A stretch of DNA of 64,000 nt from the NCBI RefSeq assembly GCF_011742925.1, contig NZ_WAEL01000002.1, positions 1-64,000 on the forward strand. The letters are read 5' to 3'. A model generated the notes under the pieces. It saw only the letters and a list, made by a program, of their open reading frames with translations, did not search any database and had not been told where the DNA came from. Shown here one piece after another: positions 9,608-16,922 of the stretch. A program made the translations under genes and the position numbers. Origin of the DNA: Fibrivirga algicola. Its GTDB lineage: Bacteria; Bacteroidota; Bacteroidia; Cytophagales; Spirosomataceae. Positions within the stretch are counted from its first letter, which is position 1. Each line of letters opens with the position of its first letter.

Positions 9608-12505
9608 ATGAAAAATCGAATACTCCCTGCACTGCTCGGCGTCTGTTTAACCACACTTCATCTTCAAACCGCCCTCGCACAAACCCCCACCCTACCGGGC
9701 GGCGGTCAACAACCAGCGTCTACGACACCAGCCAGCGGTACCGTTGCGCCTGCTGCCTCAGACCCTACGGTCATTGGCCTGCCATCGGCAGGCACGCCCA
9801 TTTCTGGCTTACCAGGCGTTGACACCACTAAAGTAGACAGCCTGCGCAAACAAGCCACGTCGGCTGTACCAACCAGCACGACTACTGCGCCAACTGGTAG
9901 TGTACCCCAGACCGCCCCAACGCGGCCAGGTTTTGGCGCAGGTGCCGGTCAGCCACGCACCGCTCCTGCGGCACAGGGCGTAGCTGGCCCCGAAGATGCA
10001 CCACGCGGTACGGGCAAGGTATCGGGTATTGTCATCGACTCACTCACCAAACAACCCGTTGAATTTGCATCGGTTGCGCTGATAAACACTGAAACTAACC
10101 GCCCGGTCGACGGGGCTGTCTGCGACGTGCAGGGCCGCTTTACTATGAACCGGGTAGTATCAGGTACGTTCCGGCTACTGGTCTCGTTTGTGGGCTACCG
10201 CAACCAGATCATACCCCGCGTAACAGTTGAGGCCCGCGGATCGGACGTGAATCTGGGCTCGATTAGCCTGGCGCCGGAAGTACGTAACCTCAAAGAAGTA
10301 GTGGTAACGGGACAGGCCGCGATGATTGAAGAAAAAGTAGACCGACTCGTATACAATGCCGAAAGGGACTTGACGTCTAAAGGCGGCGATGCTACCGACG
10401 TGATGCGGAAAGTACCCCTGCTCTCGGTTGACCTTGACGGTAATGTAAGCCTGCGCGGCAGCAGCAACGTGCGAGTGTTGATCAACAACAAGCCCAGCAC
10501 TATTGTAGCGAGTAGCGTAGCCGACGCCCTGAAGCAAATTCCGGCCGACATGATCAAGACCGTTGAAGTGATTACCAGCCCGTCGGCTAAGTACGACGCT
10601 GAAGGATCAGCCGGTATCATCAACATCGTTACCAAGAAAAACACCCTCAGAGGAGCTACCCTGAATGTAGACACGGGCATTGGTAACCGGGGCGCTAACC
10701 TCGGCTTACAGGGGAACCTGCGTACGGGCAATATGGGCTTTTCGCTCAGCGGTTTTGGCCGGGCCAGCTACAACGTGAAAGGCAGCTTCGAAAACCGCCA
10801 GACCACCGGTACAACCCTGACCACACAGGCAGCCAACACCCGCAATCAGGGTGCATTTGGCCAATATCAGCTTGGCTGGGATTACGACATCAACAAAAGC
10901 ACGGCCCTAACTGCCAGTGTTCGTTACGGTGCACGTAACCAGATGAATTTTCAGGACAAACTGACTACGACAACGTACCTGACGTCTGGCACGCGGGTAG
11001 GAGTTCGGGACGTGGACGTGAAAGACCTATCGGGTACGGTCGACGTGAATCTTGATTTCACAAAGACCTTTAAGCCCCAGCAGGAATTGAGCATCCTGAC
11101 CCTGTTCAGCCAGAACAACCGGACAAACAACTTCACCGCCAGCATTTTCGACAGCCCTTCGAACCTGAGTATTCTCAGCCGGGAGCGTAACGACAACAAC
11201 AGCCGCAACCAGGAGTCGACGTTCCAGATCGATTACCAGACCCCTATCAGCAATAATCAATTATTGGAAGTAGGTGGTAAAGGCATTCTTCGTCAGGTAA
11301 CCAGCGATTACGCCTACCTGATCGCCTCGGGCGACGGCGGTGGCTTTACCAACAACCCAAGTCGTTCGCCGAACGGCCTTGACTATAACCAAAACGTTAC
11401 GGCTGGTTACCTGTCGTATACCTACAACACCAGAAGCAAACTAACGGTGAAAGCAGGAGCGCGTTATGAATACACGTTTATCGATGCCAGCTTCCGTTCT
11501 GCTACGGGCGATGCCCTGACCTCACAGGTTGCTAACATTCCCAATTATGGTAACCTGGTACCCAGCATCAACATATCAAAGAGCCTGAAAGACGGCAAAA
11601 CGGTAAAGCTGGCGTATAACCGCCGGTTGCAGCGTCCGGGTATTCAATTCCTGAACCCTAACGTAAACGCCGCTAACCCCCAGAACATTACGGTTGGTAA
11701 CCCACTGTTAAGCCCTGAACTGACCGACAATTTCGAGTTTAGCACCAGCACGACCATCAAAACGGTCTACCTGAATACTTCACTCTTTGCGCGTTTTACC
11801 AATAACTCTATCGAAAGCGTACGTGATACGATTTTGCAGCCGTTTGGTGATCCAACCAACCCGGTACTACAGCGGGTACTGCAAACGACTTACCAGAACA
11901 TTGGTCAGCAGAACTCATACGGCATGAACCTGTTTGGTAATGTTACGCTGTTCTCGAAACTGCAACTTGGTGGCGGTGGCGACATCTACTACTCTACGAT
12001 TGCTAATAACAGTTCAAACGCAGCACTGCAAGCCAGCAACTCTGGCTTTGTGGTATCGGGCCGGTTAAACGCCAGCCTGCAGTTGAAGAACAACTGGGGA
12101 ATCCAGGCAAATATGTTTGCTCGCGGACGGCAGATTCTTCTCCAAGGTTATCAGGGCGGATTTATGTTTTACAGCTTCGGCCTTCGGAAGGAATTCAATG
12201 AGAAGCGCGGCAGCTTCGGCGTATCCGGCGAGAACGTGTTTAACCACCCCTTTACGCAACGGTCAGAATCTAGATCGGCCGTTTTCTCGCAGACCAGCAT
12301 TCAGAATTTGTTCAACGCCGGTGTCCGCATGAACTTCAGCTATCGCTTTGGTAAACTGAGCTTCGATGGTGGCTCCCGCCGGAAGCGCTCGGTAAACAAC
12401 GACGACGTGAAAGACGGTGGTGGCGACAACGGCGGTGGTGGTCAGCAGCCAGCCGCAACCCCTGCTACCAGCACGCCAGCAGGCGGAGGCCGCCGACCAC
12501 GGTAG
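9608..12505 (+). CDS. TonB-dependent receptor-like outer-membrane beta-barrel protein
   Basis: 965 residues from ATG 9608; a TTG 24 bp earlier is in frame but would bury the signal peptide MKNRILPALLGVCLTTLHLQ. After the signal comes a Pro/Thr/Ala-rich linker (~27-135), a carboxypeptidase-regulatory-like domain (~140-220: GKVSGIVIDSLTKQPVEFAS), a plug (~225-345; EVVVTG, VSLRGSSNVRVLINN, AGIINIVTKK) and a barrel of the OMP_b-brl_3 type. The tail after ~925 is Gly/Pro-rich low complexity. Unlike SusC it lacks the SusC signature and has no SusD partner, so the substrate is unknown. Monocistronic, with its own promoter and a strong palindrome after the stop. Confidence 0.9.
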   Translation: MKNRILPALLGVCLTTLHLQTALAQTPTLPGGGQQPASTTPASGTVAPAASDPTVIGLPSAGTPISGLPGVDTTKVDSLRKQATSAVPTSTTTAPTGSVPQTAPTRPGFGAGAGQPRTAPAAQGVAGPEDAPRGTGKVSGIVIDSLTKQPVEFASVALINTETNRPVDGAVCDVQGRFTMNRVVSGTFRLLVSFVGYRNQIIPRVTVEARGSDVNLGSISLAPEVRNLKEVVVTGQAAMIEEKVDRLVYNAERDLTSKGGDATDVMRKVPLLSVDLDGNVSLRGSSNVRVLINNKPSTIVASSVADALKQIPADMIKTVEVITSPSAKYDAEGSAGIINIVTKKNTLRGATLNVDTGIGNRGANLGLQGNLRTGNMGFSLSGFGRASYNVKGSFENRQTTGTTLTTQAANTRNQGAFGQYQLGWDYDINKSTALTASVRYGARNQMNFQDKLTTTTYLTSGTRVGVRDVDVKDLSGTVDVNLDFTKTFKPQQELSILTLFSQNNRTNNFTASIFDSPSNLSILSRERNDNNSRNQESTFQIDYQTPISNNQLLEVGGKGILRQVTSDYAYLIASGDGGGFTNNPSRSPNGLDYNQNVTAGYLSYTYNTRSKLTVKAGARYEYTFIDASFRSATGDALTSQVANIPNYGNLVPSINISKSLKDGKTVKLAYNRRLQRPGIQFLNPNVNAANPQNITVGNPLLSPELTDNFEFSTSTTIKTVYLNTSLFARFTNNSIESVRDTILQPFGDPTNPVLQRVLQTTYQNIGQQNSYGMNLFGNVTLFSKLQLGGGGDIYYSTIANNSSNAALQASNSGFVVSGRLNASLQLKNNWGIQANMFARGRQILLQGYQGGFMFYSFGLRKEFNEKRGSFGVSGENVFNHPFTQRSESRSAVFSQTSIQNLFNAGVRMNFSYRFGKLSFDGGSRRKRSVNNDDVKDGGGDNGGGGQQPAATPATSTPAGGGRRPR

Positions 12506-12524
12506 TTAATCCGCTTTTGTGTAT

Positions 12525-12570
12525 AAGCCGAGGGGCTCTGCTTTTAGCTAAAAGCAGAGCCCCTCGGCTT
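12525..12570. terminator. 46-nt perfect palindrome between convergent genes
   Basis: The two 23-nt halves (left half starts AAGCCGAGGGGCTCTG at 12525) are exact inverted copies with AGCT at the centre. TTTTGTGT follows the right arm on the plus strand. It separates the receptor gene (plus) from the PAS-kinase gene (minus) and probably terminates both. Confidence 0.8.
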
Positions 12571-12594
12571 TTGTGTGCTATGGTACTCCGTTTG

Positions 12595-13770
12595 TTACCG
12601 GACTGGCAATAGTACCGTTATGGTAGTGCCAGTTCCCTCGGCCGATTCGGCGGTGATCTGGCCGTTGTGGCGTTCCACAATCTTCTTAGCCAGCGCCAGC
12701 CCCAGGCCAATACCCGGTGTATTGGGGTTTAGCTTTTTCATGACTAAAAAAACTTCTTTCCGTTGCCGGGGATTGAACCCAATCCCATTGTCACTCACTA
12801 CAATATGGGCGTAATCGACATAGTTGTATTTATCGGGTGTAATACGAAAACTATTATGGCCTGCAACCGTACCGCTGATATGCACGACAGCCCCGGCACC
12901 TCCCCGCCGGAACTTGACAGCATTGTCGATCAGGTGCTTGAACAGGCTGACCAGTTCAGCTTCCACGCCAATTACATCGGGCAGCGTAGTCACCTCGAAC
13001 CGAACGCTGGCTGACTCATATTCCTGAATAACCTGCTGTACAATTTCATTAAGACAGACAGGGACTGTTTGTGGCAGATGGGTCGACTGGCTGAAATAAA
13101 GTTGCAGGTCCCGGATGAGTTGCCGTAATCGGGTGCTTGTTTTGCCAATGCCGGATAACGCCATTTTGGCCATATCCAGCCGATCTTCGGTTGACTTCTG
13201 TTGTAGGAGATCGGCAAAGACCAGAATTTTTCGGAGTGGCTCCTGCAAATCGTGGCTAATAATTTTACCAAACTGCTCCAGCTCATCGTTCCGTTGTTTT
13301 AACTGACTCACCTTGCGATCCAACTCGGCCTGATGTTCTTCCAGTTTTTTCTGAATAGCCAGTAGTCGCTCATTACGCAACAATTCATTTTCGGCTGTTC
13401 GCTTAGCACTCAGCAAATCCTGTTCATATTGGTGCCGCTGATTGACCGACATAAACGAAAAGAAGGTCAATGTCTCTCCATTATGTTCCTGCCGCACGGC
13501 ATTGATCAACACCGGAATTGGTGCCTTACTTCTCGTTTGCAGAGTCAGGTACAGTTCGTTGGCGATGGTTTTGAGGGCGATGAGCGGGTATAGGTGCGTC
13601 TGAAAATAGATGCGACTGGGTAATGTCAGAATGACGTCAACGCGCTTTCCCACGAGTTCATCTTCCTGATAACCCAGTAAAGCACAGGCATACGGATTCA
13701 ACGACAGGATGAAGCTTTCCAGGTTCAAAACCATAATTCCACAAGGCAACAGAGCCATCGTATCCTGCAT
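12595..13770 (-). CDS. Histidine kinase with RsbP-like PAS sensor domain
   Basis: 391 residues, soluble (no membrane helices). The PAS domain (~1-112) has ALLPCGIMVLN, GYQEDELVGKRVD, YFQTHLYPLIALK and PIPVLINAVR. From memory this closely resembles the PAS domain of Bacillus RsbP. A coiled coil (~113-165) leads to a phytochrome-type HisKA domain with ISHDLQEPLR (His173) and a HATPase domain (LIDNAVKF, DNGIGF, GIGLGLALAKKIVE). Third gene of a minus-strand operon: its ATG is 20 bp past the stop of the RsbQ-like hydrolase, and a lone receiver is encoded first. In RsbP the PAS domain is followed by a PP2C phosphatase; here the output is a kinase. Assigning PAS as the receiver of the hydrolase product is inference. 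Confidence 0.9.
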   Translation of the reverse strand: MQDTMALLPCGIMVLNLESFILSLNPYACALLGYQEDELVGKRVDVILTLPSRIYFQTHLYPLIALKTIANELYLTLQTRSKAPIPVLINAVRQEHNGETLTFFSFMSVNQRHQYEQDLLSAKRTAENELLRNERLLAIQKKLEEHQAELDRKVSQLKQRNDELEQFGKIISHDLQEPLRKILVFADLLQQKSTEDRLDMAKMALSGIGKTSTRLRQLIRDLQLYFSQSTHLPQTVPVCLNEIVQQVIQEYESASVRFEVTTLPDVIGVEAELVSLFKHLIDNAVKFRRGGAGAVVHISGTVAGHNSFRITPDKYNYVDYAHIVVSDNGIGFNPRQRKEVFLVMKKLNPNTPGIGLGLALAKKIVERHNGQITAESAEGTGTTITVLLPVR

Positions 13771-13790
13771 GGTTTTTCGGGCGAAAGCGG

Positions 13791-14597
13791 TTAGTTTTCG
13801 GTTAAAAGGAAGTGCCGAATAGCCTCAATGGTTTCATCTGGTGCACTCAGATGCGGGCAATGGCCGGTGGCAGTAATCACACGCAGCGTGCTGTTGGGCG
13901 TGTGTTTTGCAATGTACTCGCCTACTTCAACAGGCGCAATAATATCGTCGAGCGATTGAATTACCAACGATGGCGTTGGCATTTTAGGCAGTTCCTGGCG
14001 GTTGTCACTGTAAAAAGTAACCCGGGCAAATTGAAGCGCCACTTCCAGATCGGTTGAGCAAAAGGTAGTCACCAGTTCAGTGCTGAGTTGGGGCTCGTCG
14101 GCATTCGCCATGATAGATGGCCCAAGCGACGTGGCCCAACCGAAAAAGTTGTTATCCATCATATCGAGCAGTCCCTCAATATCGTCGCGCTCGAACCCAC
14201 CATAGTACCCCTCATCGTTCATGTAGCGGGCTGAGGGCCCCACCATGACCAGCCTGTTGAACCGCTGTGGCTCTTTGATGCACGCCAATAGCCCAATCAT
14301 GCTGCTGACAGAATGCCCCACCAAAATAACGTCATGCAGGTCGAGGTCATGGCATATATCCAGAATATCCTGTGCGTAACCGTGCAAGCTGGCGTAGCGC
14401 TCCTGATTATAAGCGTCTAGGGCGGCTCGCCCATGACCGATGTAATCAAACTTGATTACTTGATAGTCATCGTTGAACGCTGGTGCCACATATCGCCACA
14501 TGGTCTGGTCGCAGCCAAAGCCGTGTGCAAACAGCATTGGCTGTTTCTCTTCACCTTGAACGGTTACGTTGTAGCGGTGTGGAATAGATGCCTTCAT
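13791..14597 (-). CDS. RsbQ-like alpha/beta hydrolase (KAI2/D14-RsbQ family)
   Basis: 268 residues, almost the same as RsbQ (269). Catalytic triad: Ser96 in VGHSVSS, Asp218 in LDDIIAP, His246 in TGHCPHLS. The phrases FAHGFGCDQTMW, VAPAF, FDYIGHG, GYAQDILDIC, YYGGFERDDI, GWATSLGPS and FCSTDLEVALQFA follow RsbQ closely as I recall it. No signal peptide, so it is cytoplasmic. RsbQ is needed to activate its PAS partner RsbP under energy stress, presumably by making or delivering a small hydrophobic ligand; plant relatives KAI2 and D14 perceive karrikin and strigolactone. Here it sits 20 bp before a PAS-kinase gene and 36 bp after a receiver gene, so a signalling role is favoured over metabolism. 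Confidence 0.92.
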   Translation of the reverse strand: MKASIPHRYNVTVQGEEKQPMLFAHGFGCDQTMWRYVAPAFNDDYQVIKFDYIGHGRAALDAYNQERYASLHGYAQDILDICHDLDLHDVILVGHSVSSMIGLLACIKEPQRFNRLVMVGPSARYMNDEGYYGGFERDDIEGLLDMMDNNFFGWATSLGPSIMANADEPQLSTELVTTFCSTDLEVALQFARVTFYSDNRQELPKMPTPSLVIQSLDDIIAPVEVGEYIAKHTPNSTLRVITATGHCPHLSAPDETIEAIRHFLLTEN

Positions 14598-14633
14598 GAC
14601 CGGGAGCAGTTTATGGTACGCGATAAGGTAAGG

Positions 14634-15044
14634 TCAGGGAGTTGATTGTGGAAGCCATTGCTGCACCAGTTTCAGTGCCAGTATGGTGAGTTCGGCGTAG
14701 CTGTCAGGCTTAGTGTGGTAGTCACTGGCCCCCAATGACGACGATTTTTTCCTGTCCAACGGATTGGTGGATGTCGTCAGTACGACAATGGGTAGTTGAT
14801 CAAACCGCTGGGAGGCGCGCAGGCTACTTAGCGCATCGAAGCCGCCGGTACGGGCCATATTCAGGTCGAGTAGAACCAGATTGGGCATCGTCGCTGTGGC
14901 CTCCAGCCGGATAAGCAGGTCTTCACCATCCTGTAATCGTTCGATTAGTACGTCCGGTACTACCTGGCCAAAAGCCGCCTGCATCAGCACAAGGTCGTCC
15001 TCATCATCATCTACTAGCCAAATACTGGCCGCTGGCGCATTCAT
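14634..15044 (-). CDS. Single-domain response regulator (Rcp1/CheY-like receiver)
   Basis: 136 residues and only a receiver: acidic cluster VDDDEDD (11-17), phospho-acceptor Asp60 in LVLLDLNM, Thr90-91 in VVLTTST and Lys112 in TKPDS. No output domain. This type is the usual partner of phytochrome-like HisKA kinases. First gene of the operon with the RsbQ-like hydrolase and PAS kinase, so it is probably the phosphate acceptor for that kinase. It must act by protein contact or as part of a relay. Confidence 0.93.
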   Translation of the reverse strand: MNAPAASIWLVDDDEDDLVLMQAAFGQVVPDVLIERLQDGEDLLIRLEATATMPNLVLLDLNMARTGGFDALSSLRASQRFDQLPIVVLTTSTNPLDRKKSSSLGASDYHTKPDSYAELTILALKLVQQWLPQSTP

Positions 15045-15071
15045 AGGCTATAAAAGAATGGTGAGCACAAA

Positions 15072-15079
15072 CAAATATA
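15072..15079 (-). promoter_or_regulatory. Candidate -7 box for the receiver/RsbQ/PAS-kinase operon
   Basis: On the minus strand 15079-15072 reads TATATTTG, an exact TAnnTTTG, about 28 bp before the ATG at 15044. No good TTG element at 19-23 bp. The rest of the 313-bp divergent region (15045-15357) is AT-rich and shows no gene. Confidence 0.4.
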
Positions 15080-15357
15080 TGGATTTGACGCAATGTCGAT
15101 GCGCGTTATCTACTAAATGTTAGTGGTTTTCTACTCATATATATAAGAACATAAGTACGTATTTATCAACAAAACAACCACATTGCTACACGCTCAAAAC
15201 CGCTAAACACCAGTTGAACGGGCAATAAGCACAGCGGGTCGAAACCGGTGTAAACAGAGATAATTTGCTCTTTTCGCTCTGTAAGGCCCTTTTACGGCTG
15301 ATTTGATGGCGTTGGTTAGTATCTTGTTTGCCAGATCATAGAATATACCCCACTCCA

Positions 15358-16842
15358 ATGAAACAACGTCAGTCGCTCAACGGCATGAAGCAGACGCAGA
15401 GTGCTGCTTCGGCCAGCTTCTCCTTTAACGAGTACCAGACCGAAAATTTTTTCGACGAGATGTTTGGTGCTAATGGGAAAGTCCGCCACGGGTACGTTCC
15501 CTTCCGGAAACGTGTAGAGCAACTGACCAGCCAGGATATGACCAGCCGCCAGCAGGCTGCCGACAAGGCGCTGATGAGCATGGGCATCACCTTCAACGTG
15601 TATTCGGAAGGTGAAGGCACCGAGCGTATTATGCCCATCGACATCATTCCGCGCATTATTGAAGCCGCCGAGTGGGATCAGATGGAAAAGGGGTTGATTC
15701 AGCGAATCAAGGCGCTGAACATGTTTATTCACGACATCTACAATGACCAGCGCGTACTGAATGATGGCGTAGTACCCCGTGAATTGATTGAGTCGAGCAA
15801 GTGCTTTCTACAACCTTGTCTGGGCGTTCGTCCGCCGAAAGACATCTGGTGTCACATCACCGGCACCGACCTGATCCGGGGCGACGATGGTGAATTTATG
15901 GTGCTGGAAGATAACCTGCGCTGCCCGTCGGGGGTGTCGTATATGCTCGAAAACCGGGAGCTGACCAAGCAGACCTTCCCCGAAGTATTGGCCAACACCG
16001 GCGTTCGGCCCGTATCGGATTACCCCACGCGCCTGCTCCAGATGCTGCAACACATTGCCGACCGGCCCAACCCAACGGTGGTGGTACTAACGCCGGGCGT
16101 TTATAATTCGGCTTATTTCGAGCATTCGTACCTCGCCCAGCAAATGGGTGTTGAATTAGTCGATGCACGTGACCTGGTAGTGTCGGGTGGATACGTAAAG
16201 ATGCGTACGACGAAAGGCTTCCAGATCGTCGACGTGATTTACCGCCGCATCGATGATACTTTCCTCGACCCCAAGACGTTCAATCCCGACTCGTTGATTG
16301 GGGTGCCGGGCATCTTTGATGTCTTCAAGAAAGGACGCGTCGCCCTGGCAAATGCGCCGGGTACCGGTGTAGCCGATGACAAAGTGGTGTACGCCTACGT
16401 GCCCCGCATCATTGAATATTACCTGGGCGAGAAACCACTGATTCAGAACGTAAAGACCTATATCTGCGGCGAAGACGAAGACCGCCAGTATGTGCTCGAC
16501 AACATTGCCGATCTGGTAGTGAAAGAAGCCAACGAAGCGGGCGGTTACGGGATGTTGATTGGCCCTAAAGCCACAAAGAAAGACCACGACCTGTTCCGCA
16601 AAAAGATTCAGGAGAACCCCCGGAACTACATCGCCCAGCCCACCATCTCGCTCTCGCGCGTGCCGTGCCTGATCGATGGTAAAGCCGAAGGGCGGCATGT
16701 TGACCTGCGACCCTACATTCTTTACGGCGATCAGATCAACGTCATTCCCGGCGGACTCACCCGCGTAGCCTTACGAAAGGGGTCGCTGGTGGTGAACTCG
16801 TCGCAGGGCGGGGGCGGCAAAGATACCTGGGTATTATATTGA
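15358..16842 (+). CDS. Circularly permuted type-2 ATP-grasp protein
   Basis: 494 residues from ATG 15358; a TTG at 15328 is in frame but weaker. Belongs to the former DUF404/DUF407 family (CP_ATPgrasp_2). Recognisable segments: YNDQRVLNDGVVPRELIESS, GEFMVLEDNLRCPSGVSYML, VVVLTPGVYNSAYFEHSYLA, and the C-terminal GGLTRVALRKGSLVVNSSQG then GGGKDTWVL. These proteins are thought to form peptide or amide bonds using ATP; the substrate is not known. In many genomes the gene is followed by an alpha-E (DUF403) gene and a transglutaminase-like gene. Neither is present here; the next gene is a DUF5916 protein under its own candidate promoter. Cytoplasmic. Confidence 0.93.
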   Translation: MKQRQSLNGMKQTQSAASASFSFNEYQTENFFDEMFGANGKVRHGYVPFRKRVEQLTSQDMTSRQQAADKALMSMGITFNVYSEGEGTERIMPIDIIPRIIEAAEWDQMEKGLIQRIKALNMFIHDIYNDQRVLNDGVVPRELIESSKCFLQPCLGVRPPKDIWCHITGTDLIRGDDGEFMVLEDNLRCPSGVSYMLENRELTKQTFPEVLANTGVRPVSDYPTRLLQMLQHIADRPNPTVVVLTPGVYNSAYFEHSYLAQQMGVELVDARDLVVSGGYVKMRTTKGFQIVDVIYRRIDDTFLDPKTFNPDSLIGVPGIFDVFKKGRVALANAPGTGVADDKVVYAYVPRIIEYYLGEKPLIQNVKTYICGEDEDRQYVLDNIADLVVKEANEAGGYGMLIGPKATKKDHDLFRKKIQENPRNYIAQPTISLSRVPCLIDGKAEGRHVDLRPYILYGDQINVIPGGLTRVALRKGSLVVNSSQGGGGKDTWVLY

Positions 16843-16885
16843 CGTAGCAGCAACAAGTTTAGAGCGGTAGACCGATTCATGGGCG

Positions 16886-16908
16886 TACTTTTGTTGATAT
16901 ATATCAAC
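16886..16908 (+). promoter_or_regulatory. -7 box fused to a 16-bp palindrome: candidate promoter/operator
   Basis: TACTTTTG (16886-16893) matches TAnnTTTG. Its last G begins the perfect palindrome GTTGATATATATCAAC (16893-16908), which would cover the expected transcription start, 15 bp before the GTG at 16923. A repressor binding there would block the promoter. No regulator for it is identifiable. Confidence 0.45.
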
Positions 16909-16922
16909 TGAGTACCCCGCTT

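Noticed and set aside
13791-14597. Metabolic esterase interpretation of the RsbQ-like protein
   Set aside because: Possible in principle, but close match to RsbQ along the whole length and position between receiver and PAS-kinase genes favour signalling.
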